29,275 nt of DNA from positions 1 to 29,275 of IMG/VR virus record IMGVR_UViG_3300025326_000158, one strand, 5' to 3'. The stretch comes from a virus. The position numbers and the translations under genes are program-made. The notes beneath the pieces are model-generated. The model was not told the DNA's origin, ran no database searches, and saw only the letters and a list, made by a program, of their open reading frames with translations. Below, one piece after another: positions 1-8,421 of this stretch. Position 1 is the first letter of the stretch. Each line of letters opens with the position of its first letter.

Positions 1-20
1 TACAGTAATCCTATGGGCCG

Positions 21-57
21 AACAGACACGGGCAGCCCCCGTGTCTGTTTTGTTTTT
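21..57 (+). terminator. Strong intrinsic terminator closing an upstream unit
   Basis: A perfect 12-bp stem (21-32 pairs with 38-49) encloses a 5-nt loop and is followed by a T-rich tract (TTTTGTTTTT). This is a textbook Rho-independent terminator on the + strand. It separates whatever lies upstream of the window from the lysis-like genes that start at 144. Confidence 0.85.
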
Positions 58-62
58 GCCCT

Positions 63-79
63 CGTCAGCAGAGCTGACG
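63..79. repeat. Short hairpin repeat, TCA-arm class
   Basis: CGTCAGCAGAGCTGACG is a perfect 7-bp stem with a 3-nt loop. It belongs to the interspersed hairpin family of this window and shares its design with 13382-13398, where the arm bases differ but still pair. It lies between the terminator and the first gene. Confidence 0.7.
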
Positions 80-143
80 CTTACAACCAGGGGGTGGGCC
101 GGCCCGTGCCCGCCTGCCCCCGTCATTCCTTAAGGAGGCGAAA

Positions 144-422
144 ATGTTCCAGGAATATCTCGCAGCGATATCGGAAAATGCCCCCATCGTGATCGCAAGC
201 GTTCTTGGATTGGGCACCTTGTACGGCAAGTTCGGATTGTCAGGTAAAGTACAGCTTGCCGCTTGTTCTATCACCGGGGCTACTGTCGGCGCCGGGTTTC
301 ATATTGCCAGCCTGGGCATGCCGGCATCGTTTCCCGAATGGTTCTACGTCGGGCTGACGGCGGTGGTGTTGGGTCTACTCCCGTCAGGAATCTACGAAGC
401 CGTCAAAGCTGCCGCTAAATGA
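144..422 (+). CDS. Small membrane protein, holin-like
   Basis: This is a 92-residue, strongly hydrophobic protein. Three probable membrane segments lie at about residues 13-32, 36-58 and 66-87, with a short lysine-containing C-terminus. The start is set by a good Shine-Dalgarno sequence (AAGGAGG, 132-138) 5 nt upstream. The stop overlaps the next start as ATGA, so the two genes are translationally coupled. Size, topology and position just before a GH25 lysozyme suggest a holin, which would form inner-membrane lesions that release the endolysin. No family-specific motif was recognised, so holin is an inference from context; another small phage membrane protein remains possible. Confidence 0.6.
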   Translation: MFQEYLAAISENAPIVIASVLGLGTLYGKFGLSGKVQLAACSITGATVGAGFHIASLGMPASFPEWFYVGLTAVVLGLLPSGIYEAVKAAAK

Positions 423-724
423 CGCTGCTGCAGGTCTTGCAAATCACCACGCTGACGCTCTCGGGCTGCGGGATTGCAACCTGGATCGTTTGGGCGGTCC
501 GCTTTCGCCGGCAGTGGCTTTACGCAGTGCCCCCTCTTAGTTGGTTGGTCCACGTGGTGATCTTCTACGCCCTGATCCTGCTCAGAGATGGCGGATTTTT
601 CCAGGAGTGGCTGGCCGGCATTCAATATATGGTTTGGAGCGCGGTGCTGCGCATGCACGCCGCGTTTTTGATCATCGGCATCGGCTTTGTAATGCTAATG
701 GAGCGGCTGCAGGTCAGAGACTAA
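419..724 (+). CDS. Small membrane protein, second of the lysis-like pair
   Basis: This is a 101-residue protein with three likely membrane segments, at about residues 3-27, 33-55 and 81-94, and basic residues (RFRRQW) after the first. The start codon overlaps the stop of the preceding gene by 4 nt, which implies coupled translation. I do not recognise a family. Two adjacent membrane proteins before an endolysin often act as holin and antiholin or as a two-component holin, so that is the most economical guess. It has no catalytic motif and no cleavable signal peptide that I can see. Confidence 0.55.
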   Translation: MTLLQVLQITTLTLSGCGIATWIVWAVRFRRQWLYAVPPLSWLVHVVIFYALILLRDGGFFQEWLAGIQYMVWSAVLRMHAAFLIIGIGFVMLMERLQVRD

Positions 725-737
725 GGATACCTGGGGG

Positions 738-1136
738 ATGATAGATATCAGCATCGTGAATATCGTCGTAGCACTGATCATGGCGCTCCCTGGAATCTAT
801 GCTGTCTACAGGCAGCTGCGCAAAGACAAACAGGATAGCACATCGCTGATCCGGGAATCGGCAGTTGCATTGATCGAGCCGCTGAAGAAACGCATCGATG
901 AGCTGAGATATGAGATCGATGACAGCCGGCAGCGGATCATCAGTTTGGAGAAAGCGCTGGAGGAGCGCAATGAGCGCATCGATGCGCTGGAAAAGCAGGC
1001 TCATGATGACCAGGGGCGCATTCACGAGCTGGAGGCCGAGCTGGAGGAGAAATCGAAATTGATCCATGCGTTGGAGGTGGAGATCAATCGTCTGCGGCGC
1101 CGGGTGAGCAAGATCGGCAAGGACCCGCCGACATAA
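738..1136 (+). CDS. Membrane-anchored coiled-coil protein, possibly spanin-like
   Basis: This is a 132-residue protein with one N-terminal membrane segment (about residues 4-24) followed by a basic patch (RQLRK). An almost continuous heptad-like stretch rich in Leu, Ile, Glu and Arg runs from about residue 45 to 125. One membrane anchor plus a long periplasm-length coiled coil is the architecture of inner-membrane spanins (Rz type), and the gene lies between putative holins and a lysozyme. However, no nested or downstream Rz1-like lipoprotein was found. If the host has a single membrane, it may instead be a structural or holin-accessory protein. Start: ATG 738, with AAGGA 10 nt upstream. Confidence 0.5.
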   Translation: MIDISIVNIVVALIMALPGIYAVYRQLRKDKQDSTSLIRESAVALIEPLKKRIDELRYEIDDSRQRIISLEKALEERNERIDALEKQAHDDQGRIHELEAELEEKSKLIHALEVEINRLRRRVSKIGKDPPT

Positions 1137-1165
1137 CCGCTTTAAGGAGACTGGAAGGAGACTGG

Positions 1166-2410
1166 ATGGATAAGCCATTGTTAGATTCCAAGTATGTGAC
1201 CTGGGCCTTACCCCAGGGCTCGCTGGCAGAAAATTTATTCTACAAGACGCTGGGGACTATCGTTCGGACCTTCGAAGACCCGACGGGCACGGCGCGCCCG
1301 CTGTGGCGGGATTACTCACGCTGGCAGTGGCCAGACCTGAACCTGGCGGTTGCCATTGCCAACGGCGTGCTGGGCGCGTTCCACCGCGCCGGCATCTCCT
1401 GGGGCTACATCGATCCCTGGGCGAACGCGTTCCTGGCTCAGGCAGCGGGATATGGCAGTCTTTACCAGACAACCTATCACGTGCTGTACGCCGACCAGCC
1501 GGTCTTGCGCCAGGCGGACGAGGTTTGGTACCGGATACAGCCCGAGCCGTTCAATTTCCCGAAGATGATCGACCTGGAGGTGGACCGCGGCATCGCCAAC
1601 GAGCGCTACGCCGATGCGACCTGGCAGATGAGTGAGCTGGTTTTGTCTCGAGACGGGACCAGGCCGATCATCTATTCCCGAAAGGGATTGATCGACAAAT
1701 GGCTCAGCCCATTCTGGACGGCGGCGATGCTCAATGACCATTTCTACTGTCTCGCCCAATATTTGTGGGACCGGACGCGTGAGCATGCCGGCCCGCCTGC
1801 GCTGCCTAATGGCGTGCTGCGCGAGCGGGTGATCCTCCACCAGACGGCGGACAAAAAGCCGGCTTTTCCGAACGAATCTGGCGGGACGAGCTATGCCGAT
1901 TACGACCGCTGGGAGATCGGCAACGAGTCCGAGATGCACCGGTGGATCGCTGAGCAATTCGGCGGGCAGGTCCCGGAGCCGGAGCCAGAGCCACCGCCTA
2001 TACCGGACGACTTGCCGGAGAGAGTTGTGGCTCTCGAATCTCAGATGGCGGATGTGCGCAGCGCGATCGCGCTGCTTTCGGACCGGGTCCTGGCGCTGGA
2101 GGAGAGAGAAGCGCAGAACGACCAACCACCTGAGCCGCCGAGCCAGTATCTTGATTTCCGGGTGACGGCGGATAAGGCGAACGCGCGCTTCGTCAGTGGT
2201 CTTAACAATGCCGGACGCCCGATCATGCAGATCTATCCCAGCGACAGCGCGCCGGTCTCCGAGCGCGTCCAGTATGTGAAGAACACGCTGGTGCCGGTAT
2301 ATCCGGAGAGCGTGCTCGCCGACGGCGGCGGGGTGTTCTATAAGATCGTCCACGTCCCCGATGGGAAGCCCGAGCTATACCTGCGGGCTATCGATGGCTC
2401 GGTTTCGTAG
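1166..2410 (+). CDS. Endolysin: GH25 lysozyme with coiled coil and C-terminal domain
   Basis: This is a 414-residue protein. Residues about 45-265 match the GH25 (Chalaropsis-type) muramidase pattern: an early DYS at 49-51 followed by WQ, the hallmark DLE at 136-138, IYSRKGL, a W/AQY region, and HQTADKKPAF near the end of the barrel. D49 and E138 are the expected catalytic acids. A proline/glutamate linker (about 270-285) leads to a short coiled coil (about 286-320). The last 85 residues contain TADKANARFVSG, reminiscent of bacterial SH3 domains. The protein would cut peptidoglycan between MurNAc and GlcNAc. There is no signal peptide, so it should need a holin. SD AAGGAG (1155-1160) is 5 nt before the ATG. 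Confidence 0.8.
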   Translation: MDKPLLDSKYVTWALPQGSLAENLFYKTLGTIVRTFEDPTGTARPLWRDYSRWQWPDLNLAVAIANGVLGAFHRAGISWGYIDPWANAFLAQAAGYGSLYQTTYHVLYADQPVLRQADEVWYRIQPEPFNFPKMIDLEVDRGIANERYADATWQMSELVLSRDGTRPIIYSRKGLIDKWLSPFWTAAMLNDHFYCLAQYLWDRTREHAGPPALPNGVLRERVILHQTADKKPAFPNESGGTSYADYDRWEIGNESEMHRWIAEQFGGQVPEPEPEPPPIPDDLPERVVALESQMADVRSAIALLSDRVLALEEREAQNDQPPEPPSQYLDFRVTADKANARFVSGLNNAGRPIMQIYPSDSAPVSERVQYVKNTLVPVYPESVLADGGGVFYKIVHVPDGKPELYLRAIDGSVS

Positions 2411-2415
2411 GGCTG

Positions 2416-2486
2416 CGCCAACCGGTTGGCGGCGCCATCGCCAACAAAGTTGGCGCTTTCGTTGGCGACTGATAAAGCTTATTATC
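2416..2486 (+). repeat. Composite hairpin element, forward copy
   Basis: Two adjacent perfect hairpins, CGCCAACCGGTTGGCG (2416-2431) and CGCCAACAAAGTTGGCG (2439-2455), are followed by GTTGGCGACTGATAA and TTATTATC. The same arrangement, hairpin-hairpin-GGCGACTGATAA, occurs inverted at 14159-14211 and partially at 8709-8730. This 86-nt gap separates the endolysin from the terminase genes and holds no ORF. There is no T-tract, so it is not an ordinary terminator. Confidence 0.75.
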
Positions 2487-2496
2487 TGCTCAGGAA

Positions 2497-3414
2497 ATGA
2501 CTGAGGAAAAGGCACTGGTCCAGGACGTTTCCATCGAGCGCCAGGCGCTGCTCTTGCGGCTCGGCGGCGCATATTACGAGGAGATCGCCGCCAGCCTGGG
2601 ACTGGAATCAGGGCAACAAGCACGCGACCTGGTGCGCCAGGCGGTCGAGGCGCAAGAGCTGGATTCAGACGACATTGCCAGGGCAGTGACTGAGCAGCGC
2701 CTGCGGCAATTGCTCCTCGGGCTGTGGCAGCAGGCGACGAAGGGGCACCAGGGCGCGGTGGACCGGGTGCTGCGCATCCTGGACCGGTTGGAGGGTATCG
2801 AGCGCCGCGAGCTGGACGACCCGGCGACGGCATTCCCGGCGCTGCCGGAGGTGCCCGGCCAGGAGGAGAGCCGCTCAGCCTATGCCACGCTCCAGGCGCT
2901 GACCGAGGTCTATCCGGAGGAGGTCGCCTGGTTCGAAGCTTACCAGGGATTGCGCGAGCAGAGCTGGGAATGGCGGAAGGCTGCACTGATCGCCTGGCTG
3001 GCGATGCCGACGAACAAGCGCTGGCCGGCGACGCTCGAGCTCCTGGCGCGCGACGTCCTGGGCCTGAAGAGCGCTCGCACGATCCGCAAATGGCGAGAGA
3101 ACCAGCCGGAAATCGACCTGGCGGTCGAGAAGGTGCGGGTCGGCATCCTGGGCGACCGGCTATCGGACGTAATGTTCGCCTGGGAGACGGTGGCGGCCAT
3201 GCCCGACCCGGCGGCGCACCGCGACCGGATCACGTACCTGGAATGGCAGAAAGTATATAAGGGCAAGGTCGGGCTGGAGCTCTCCGGAGAGGACGGTGGC
3301 CCGGTGCAGGTGCAGCGGATGAATGAGCTCGCAGGATTCGATGATGATGAGCTTGGATGGATCATACGTAACCTCCAGGCAGCGGCAGGAATCGCTGGCT
3401 TGGGCGCTGCTTGA
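2497..3414 (+). CDS. Terminase small subunit-like DNA-binding protein
   Basis: This is a 305-residue, mostly helical protein directly upstream of and overlapping the large terminase. The N-terminus (about 12-50) contains a helix-turn-helix-like stretch (YYEEIAASLGL). A second such region at about 165-205 (LLARDVLGLKSARTIRKWRE) resembles phBC6A51-type phage homeodomains. Small terminase subunits recognise the packaging site on the concatemer and regulate the motor, which fits both position and predicted fold. It is longer than the usual 150-200 residues. Start: ATG 2497 with a short AGGA just upstream; the region before it is filled by a hairpin composite. The function rests on gene order and helix-turn-helix pattern, not a diagnostic motif. 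Confidence 0.65.
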   Translation: MTEEKALVQDVSIERQALLLRLGGAYYEEIAASLGLESGQQARDLVRQAVEAQELDSDDIARAVTEQRLRQLLLGLWQQATKGHQGAVDRVLRILDRLEGIERRELDDPATAFPALPEVPGQEESRSAYATLQALTEVYPEEVAWFEAYQGLREQSWEWRKAALIAWLAMPTNKRWPATLELLARDVLGLKSARTIRKWRENQPEIDLAVEKVRVGILGDRLSDVMFAWETVAAMPDPAAHRDRITYLEWQKVYKGKVGLELSGEDGGPVQVQRMNELAGFDDDELGWIIRNLQAAAGIAGLGAA

Positions 3415-5098
3415 GGTCAACCGGCGGGCGATTCCCGACCTCTCTCTTAGAGGGGAGCGAGGCCTGGATCTGCTCACCTGGACGATTCTCAGGCGGGCGA
3501 ACTTGAAACCGGGAGTGCGCTTCGATCTGCCCGGGCATGCCTATTTGCGAGATATCTATCGCTGCCAGGCGCAGGTCATGGTTATCTATAAAGCCTCCCA
3601 GATGGGCGCCAGCGAATATGCGATCTCCTATTCATTGTATGGAGCCGACGAGCGCAAGGCAAACGTGCTCTACGTTTTCCCTACCGAGAGGCATATCAGC
3701 GATTTCAGCGCGGCCAGGATCGGGCCGGGAATCGAGGCCAGCGATTATCTGAGCAAGATCGTGACCGAGGGCGGCGCGGCAGCCGGCGGAAAGCGCAGCA
3801 TCGACCAGGTCATGCTCAAGCGGGTGCGGGATAACTTCATGTATCTGCGGGGCGGGAAGGTGACCCCGGACGGCAAGGCGCCGCAGCTCAAGAGCATCGA
3901 CGCCGATATCCTGGTGCTGGACGAGGTGGACGAGATGGACCCGCGTGCACCGGCAATCGCCCAGAAGCGCAAGGGGCATTCCGAGATCGCCGAGCAGAGG
4001 TGGATCTCGACGCCGACCTATCCCGATTACGGTATCCACGCCAAATGGCAGGAGAGCGACCAGCGGGAATGGCACGTGCGCTGCGGGAAGTGCGGCGAGC
4101 GCCAGCCGCTGGAGATCGGCCTGCTGGTGCGCGAGTTCGACGACCTGGGCCGGCCGCGTGCCTGGAATCATATCGATGGGCGTTCTTTTCTGGCCTGCCG
4201 GCGCTGTGATCACGAGCTGGACCGCCTGGGCCCGGGGGAATGGGTGGCGACGTACCCGGAGCGGGACATCTTGGGATTTCATTTGACCAGGCTGTTCAAT
4301 GCCACGACGGACCTGGCGGAAATATTGAAATCACTGAGCTCGACCGATGAGACGGTGCGCAAGGAGTGCTTCAACCAGGACCTGGGCCTGCCTTACCTGC
4401 CCAAGGGCGGCAAGCTCTCCGAGAGCGACCTGGACGCATGCCGGCGGGACTACGCCCACAAGCCGGTCCAGGATGAGCGCTGCGTGATGGGCGTGGACGT
4501 GGGCAAGGCCTTGCACGTGGTGGTCCGGGGACCTCGGGATGTGGAGACCGGCGCGCGCCCGCAGCGCTTCGCCGGTGAGGTGGAATCGTTCGAGCAGGCC
4601 GGCCGGCTGATCCAGCAGTACAACGTCTCACGCTGCGTGATCGACGCGCTGCCGGAGACGCGCAAGGCGCGCGAGCTGCAGGCGGAGTTTCCGAAAGGCA
4701 AGGTCTGGCTGGCGTACTACGTACAGCAGAAGACCGGCACCAAGCGCGAAGACGAAGCGGTCTGGGACGATAAAGAAGGCGTGGTCAACCTGGACCGGAC
4801 GCGCACGATGGACCTGACATTCTCCCGATTCTACGACCAGGTCAACACACTGCCGGCGGATATCCGTAGCGTGCCCGATTATTACGCCCACCTGTGTGCG
4901 CCGGTGAGAATATTGGAAGAATCGACCGGCGGGCAGAAGGTGGCGGTCTACCAGGCAGCGGGGGCCGATCATTTTTGTCACGCGGAGAATTATTGCGCTT
5001 CGGCCAGCCTGGACGAGACGATAGCCGAGGCGGCGGTGGAGCAGCCCGAGGCAGGGCAATATCATGCGCAGCGCCGGAAGAGCGCCTGGCAGGGATAA
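3323..5098 (+). CDS. terL: Terminase large subunit, GpA family
   Basis: This is the ATP-driven DNA packaging motor and nuclease, 591 residues. A deviant Walker A (KASQMGAS, K90) and Walker B (ADILVLDEVDE, D200/E201) mark the ATPase. The paired CxxC motifs at C254/C257 and C292/C295 form the zinc-binding insertion typical of lambda gpA-type terminases. The nuclease half begins near MGVDVG (D392), with CVIDALPE (D441) as a second acidic site and ADHFCHAENY as a likely third. The ORF overlaps the small subunit by 92 nt. An alternative start at ATG 3341 has AGGA 4 nt upstream and may be the true one; the motifs are unaffected. Confidence 0.9.
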   Translation: MSSQDSMMMSLDGSYVTSRQRQESLAWALLEVNRRAIPDLSLRGERGLDLLTWTILRRANLKPGVRFDLPGHAYLRDIYRCQAQVMVIYKASQMGASEYAISYSLYGADERKANVLYVFPTERHISDFSAARIGPGIEASDYLSKIVTEGGAAAGGKRSIDQVMLKRVRDNFMYLRGGKVTPDGKAPQLKSIDADILVLDEVDEMDPRAPAIAQKRKGHSEIAEQRWISTPTYPDYGIHAKWQESDQREWHVRCGKCGERQPLEIGLLVREFDDLGRPRAWNHIDGRSFLACRRCDHELDRLGPGEWVATYPERDILGFHLTRLFNATTDLAEILKSLSSTDETVRKECFNQDLGLPYLPKGGKLSESDLDACRRDYAHKPVQDERCVMGVDVGKALHVVVRGPRDVETGARPQRFAGEVESFEQAGRLIQQYNVSRCVIDALPETRKARELQAEFPKGKVWLAYYVQQKTGTKREDEAVWDDKEGVVNLDRTRTMDLTFSRFYDQVNTLPADIRSVPDYYAHLCAPVRILEESTGGQKVAVYQAAGADHFCHAENYCASASLDETIAEAAVEQPEAGQYHAQRRKSAWQG

Positions 5099-5101
5099 TT
5101 G

Positions 5102-5152
5102 CGGCAATATTTCCGCCGACGCGGACGATAAATAGCGGCAGTATTTCTGCCG
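5102..5152. repeat. Pair of short hairpins before the portal gene
   Basis: CGGCAGTATTTCTGCCG (5136-5152) is a perfect 6-bp stem with a 5-nt loop and ends 3 nt before the portal SD. A degenerate copy (CGGCAATATTTCCGCCG, 5102-5118) lies immediately after the terminase stop. The same 17-mer recurs exactly at 13960-13976 inside the sulfotransferase gene. Confidence 0.75.
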
Positions 5153-5165
5153 ATTGGAGGTCATG

Positions 5166-6980
5166 ATGGCTGATCGCAAACCAATGAGCTTCGGCAAGAT
5201 GCCGCTACGTGAGCGTGTGATCCGGCTATTCGGCGGGGTGCCGGCGCCGGAAGCCGAGCGGCGCGCCCGGCGGGCCTATGAAGCCGGCATGGAGGACGGC
5301 AATGACGAGCCGGTGCTGTATACGGCAGATGGGAAACCGATCGGGACCGGCTACGTGGAGACCGGATCGAAGCCGCGCGACCTGTCTAGGATCAGCCAGG
5401 AGAAGGCCATCGAGGCCTGCTATCGGCTGTGGCAGACGCACCCGCTGGCCAAGGCGCTGGTGGAGATCTGGGTCGATTACACCGTCGGCGATGGGGTGAC
5501 AGTAATAGCCGATAACCCGGATGTGCAGGCGGCGCTGGACCGCTTCTGGTTCGACTCGGTCAACGCGCTGGGCGACAAGGAAGGCGGCGTGGGCGAGGGG
5601 CTGGAGGAGCTGAGCCGGGAGCTGTGGCTGTTCGGCGAGCAGGTGATCTTGACCTTCGAGCGCACCGGCGAGGACAAGGGGGCCGTGGCGGACGGGCTGG
5701 TGCGACTGGGCTCGGTGGACCCGACGAACATCTACGCGGTAATCACCGATAAGAGTAACGTGCGCGACGAGCTGGGATTGCGGCTGAAAAGCCCCACCGG
5801 CGGCGGAGATGGGCCGCTGTATAAGATCATCAGACAGGAGAGCGCGTCCGGGCTTATGGAAGGGCGACTCGACCTGCGGAAGTACGCCGATCTGGTGAGT
5901 GGGGACGGACGGCTGTTCGAATCGAGCTGGTCTGAATATGTATCCAGGCTGGGCGAGCTGCGCAGCCGGCTGAGCGGGCGCGAGTTCCGGGTTGATGGCC
6001 TGGAAAATGGATTGATGGAGCTGCGTGAAGCGGAAAATTCGCTGAGCGAGAGCGAGGTGAAGGGCAATTGCTTCTATTTCCGGGTGAATAAGGTCTCGAC
6101 CGGCGTGCGCGGCCGGCCCGAGCTGCTGCCGATGATCGACTGGCTGGACCGCTTCGACCAGGTCTTCTTCGATGGGGCGGAGCATGTGGCGCTGCTGAAT
6201 ATGTTTTCCTGGGACCTGGAGATCGAGGGCGGGAGCGAAACGGCGCCGGAGCCGGAGCGCAATCTGAGGAAGCAGGCGCAGAAAGTTGCGGCGATGAAAC
6301 CGGGCTCGGTGTACGCGCACAACGAAAAGACCGAGCTGGAGGCAAAGAATCCGGACTTGAAGACGGCCGAGCTGGAAGTGCTGATCCGCCAGCTCCGGGT
6401 GTTCATTGCGGGTGGGGCGCGGGTGCCGGAGCATTTTATTGCCGAAGGCGGGTACACCAATAGGGCAACGGCTGAATCTATGGGCCAGCCGACGATGAAA
6501 ATGCTTGCCCACAAGCAGACGGTGATCAAGCGCATCCTGGCCACGCTGTGCCGTTACCAGATCGACGTATTGGTAGCGTTGGGATTGCTGGATAGAGAGG
6601 TAGACATCCTGGACGAGGACGGCCAGCCGGGCGGGAAGACGGCCCCGGCGCGGGAGGCGTTCCGAGTGGTGATGCCGGACATCAGCCAGAAAGACACCAA
6701 CCTGGCGGCGAACTCGCTGGCATTGGTGGCCCAGGCGCTGCTGCCGCTGGTGATGGGTAACATTATCCCCAGGCAGCCGGCGCTGGAAGCCCTGGCGGAG
6801 ATCTTCAAGCTATTGGGCGTGACTCTAGACGTCCAGGATATCCTGGACGAGGAATCGGGCAATACTGGCGCTGTCGATCCAACAGTGGTGGAGCTGCTGA
6901 AGCGGATGGATAAGCTGATCAAGAAGCCGGATGAGAAACCGGAGCCAGAACCAGCGCCGGCAATCCTGCCGCCGGCATAG
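5166..6980 (+). CDS. Portal protein
   Basis: This is a 604-residue protein immediately after the large terminase. It has the portal pattern: an N-terminal arm, WVDYTVGDGVTV and ELSRELWLFGEQ in the early wing region, a long helical stem with FYFRVNKVSTGVRGRPEL, and a C-terminal region ending in a Pro/Glu-rich tail. EHFIAEGGYTNRATAESM is typical of portals of this class. A dodecamer would form the DNA channel at one capsid vertex, dock the terminase during packaging and later bind the connector. The ATG at 5166 is chosen because GGAGG (5156-5160) is 5 nt upstream; an in-frame TTG at 5154 and ATG at 5163 are worse placed. An in-frame stop ends it at 6980, 31 nt before the next start. Confidence 0.85.
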   Translation: MADRKPMSFGKMPLRERVIRLFGGVPAPEAERRARRAYEAGMEDGNDEPVLYTADGKPIGTGYVETGSKPRDLSRISQEKAIEACYRLWQTHPLAKALVEIWVDYTVGDGVTVIADNPDVQAALDRFWFDSVNALGDKEGGVGEGLEELSRELWLFGEQVILTFERTGEDKGAVADGLVRLGSVDPTNIYAVITDKSNVRDELGLRLKSPTGGGDGPLYKIIRQESASGLMEGRLDLRKYADLVSGDGRLFESSWSEYVSRLGELRSRLSGREFRVDGLENGLMELREAENSLSESEVKGNCFYFRVNKVSTGVRGRPELLPMIDWLDRFDQVFFDGAEHVALLNMFSWDLEIEGGSETAPEPERNLRKQAQKVAAMKPGSVYAHNEKTELEAKNPDLKTAELEVLIRQLRVFIAGGARVPEHFIAEGGYTNRATAESMGQPTMKMLAHKQTVIKRILATLCRYQIDVLVALGLLDREVDILDEDGQPGGKTAPAREAFRVVMPDISQKDTNLAANSLALVAQALLPLVMGNIIPRQPALEALAEIFKLLGVTLDVQDILDEESGNTGAVDPTVVELLKRMDKLIKKPDEKPEPEPAPAILPPA

Positions 6981-7011
6981 GCCGGTAAGTCTTATTATCG
7001 GATGAGGATTC

Positions 7012-7971
7012 ATGGGCAAGCGTGAGCTGAGAGCTGCGATCAAACGGCTGCTTAAGAACACCGACCTGACCTGGGAAGAGACGCAGGCGATCCTGGCGGC
7101 GCTGGCGGGGCTGCACGGCGAGCTGCGCCGGCTGCTGCTCGAGAGCGGGCTCTACCGCCCGGCGGAGATTGGCCGGCTGCTGGCCAACCTGGAGGCGATC
7201 ACCACCGATTACGCCCGCCAGATCGTGGTGGCCAACCAGGCGGCGACGCTGCGCGCCTGGCAGCGCGGGATCAGCGGGTTCGATGATCTGGTCGGCACGG
7301 CCGAGCTGACCTGGTCGCCGGGCTTGACCGGGCTGGAGAGCGAGCTGGTGCGCCAGTTCCTGACCACCAGCCGCATCGTGAGCGTGACGGAGGAGATGAG
7401 CGCCGCGATCCGCGGCCAGATAGTGAGCGGGGTGATGATGGAATCAACCCCGTTCGAGGTGATGAGCGTAATCACCAACATCCTGGGCATTCGGGATCTA
7501 CGCGGCTTCCGCGAGATCGGCACCACGGGGATCAGCGCCAAGGCCGAGGCGATCATGCGCACCGAGCTGCTGACAGTGCAGAGCGCGGCCTCCTGGACCA
7601 AGATGGCGGATGCCAAAAACCGATTTCCGGACCTGGAACAAGTCTGGCTGGCGACGGGCGATAATCGCACGCGCTGGGAGCACATCATCGCCCACGGGCA
7701 GCGGGTGAAGGTAGGCGAGCCTTTCGTCGTGGGCGGGGAGAAGGCGCGCTTCCCACGCGATCCGAGCCTGTCGCCGAGGAATCGTATAAATTGCCGATGC
7801 GATGCGATCCCATTCCGCCCGGAATGGGGCGAACAGGATGACCTGATCGGGCCGCTGAGCAAGCAGATCGAGGAGGAGCGCAAGCGGCGCGAAGAGGAAC
7901 AGAAGAAGCTCCAGCTGGAATCTGTACGAGGGGTTTATATCGGAGACACAGATGGGCGCAGACCAACCTGA
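7012..7971 (+). CDS. Phage head morphogenesis protein, Mu gpF / SPP1 gp7-like
   Basis: This is a 319-residue minor head protein following the portal, as in SPP1 and Mu. The C-terminal half carries the family signature: TGDNRTRWEH around residues 215-225, GGEKARFPRDP, and the terminal RINCRC motif (N260-C263). Before it lies a helical N-terminal part rich in Leu and Arg. The charged C-terminus (residues about 285-305, EEERKRREEEQKK) looks like a coiled coil. Family members bind the portal or enter the procapsid with DNA and assist head assembly. SD-like GATGAGGATTC precedes ATG 7012, with the motif TTATTATCGG just upstream. It overlaps the next small gene by 20 nt. Confidence 0.8.
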   Translation: MGKRELRAAIKRLLKNTDLTWEETQAILAALAGLHGELRRLLLESGLYRPAEIGRLLANLEAITTDYARQIVVANQAATLRAWQRGISGFDDLVGTAELTWSPGLTGLESELVRQFLTTSRIVSVTEEMSAAIRGQIVSGVMMESTPFEVMSVITNILGIRDLRGFREIGTTGISAKAEAIMRTELLTVQSAASWTKMADAKNRFPDLEQVWLATGDNRTRWEHIIAHGQRVKVGEPFVVGGEKARFPRDPSLSPRNRINCRCDAIPFRPEWGEQDDLIGPLSKQIEEERKRREEEQKKLQLESVRGVYIGDTDGRRPT

Positions 7972-8191
7972 GCCGAGCGGCAGTTTGCCGAGCGGCAGTT
8001 TGCCGAAATCATACGTCTCGAGCAGCGGGGTAGCTTTCTCGAATGACGAGGAACAGGACCGCAAATGGGTCCAGATGCGCACGCCGTTCGTATGCTCGTG
8101 TAAATATCCGGCGCTAGCGACGTGGAAGTTCTGCCCGCACTGCGGAGGATTGCTGGAATGGAAATCGGTAGCGGCGCCTTCGAGCAAATAA
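7952..8191 (+). CDS. Small zinc-ribbon-like protein
   Basis: This is a 79-residue protein with CSC at about residues 48-50 and CPHCG at about 61-65. Together they make a CxC...CxxC metal-binding knuckle of zinc-ribbon type. The first 20 residues are low complexity (PSGSLPSGSLPK) and are encoded by two tandem copies of the short hairpin repeat at 7978-8005, so the repeat has been domesticated as coding sequence. It overlaps the head morphogenesis gene by 20 nt, with GGAGA upstream of the ATG. I do not recognise the family. A nucleic-acid or protein adaptor role is possible, but nothing here proves it. Confidence 0.6.
   Translation: MGADQPEPSGSLPSGSLPKSYVSSSGVAFSNDEEQDRKWVQMRTPFVCSCKYPALATWKFCPHCGGLLEWKSVAAPSSK
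7978..8005. repeat. Two tandem short hairpins inside a coding sequence
   Basis: CGGCAGTTTGCCG occurs at 7978-7990 and again at 7993-8005, a 15-nt direct period. It is read in frame as SGSLPSGSLP. The same 13-mer is found at 8479, 13297 and 19894. Confidence 0.75.
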
Positions 8192-8418
8192 AGCGGCTGG
8201 ACTGGCACTGGCAGCAGCCGTGCTGGCCGGCCTCGCGAGTAGTCGTTCAGCAGGTGACAGATAGTTTGACGGTGTACCGCTGCTTTTATTGCAAACTGGA
8301 GATCCGCAACCAGGCGGTTGCCATGCTGCACATGGTCAGCATCCATCCAGGGCAATCGGCGCGCTGGACGATCTACCCGCCGGCAGTGGGGGTTATCCCG
8401 CGGGGAGGTGACGAGTAA
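8158..8418 (+). CDS. Small protein with a C2H2-type zinc-finger pattern
   Basis: This is an 86-residue protein starting at ATG 8158. A GGAGG (8144-8148) lies 9 nt upstream, and an in-frame ATG at 8122 lacks an SD. The centre reads CFYCKLEIRN...MLHMVSIH, which has the exact C-x2-C-x12-H-x4-H spacing of a classical zinc finger. The N-terminus has tryptophan-rich WHWQQPCWP. It overlaps the upstream zinc-ribbon gene and is followed 3 nt later by another small gene. Function is unknown; two adjacent metal-binding mini-proteins in a head gene cluster suggest DNA contact during packaging or an early injected factor, but this is speculative. Confidence 0.55.
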   Translation: MEIGSGAFEQIKRLDWHWQQPCWPASRVVVQQVTDSLTVYRCFYCKLEIRNQAVAMLHMVSIHPGQSARWTIYPPAVGVIPRGGDE

Positions 8419-8421
8419 ACT

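Noticed and set aside
56-85. Possible promoter TTGCCC...CTTACA before the first gene
   Set aside because: Both boxes match the consensus poorly and the spacer contains a hairpin, so the evidence is not sufficient.
5226-6512. Minus-strand ORF of 428 codons opposite the portal gene
   Set aside because: Composition is typical of an antisense shadow (many His, Arg, Gln, Pro), no SD, and the portal motifs on the + strand are convincing. The same holds for 1316-2353 and 10231-11475.
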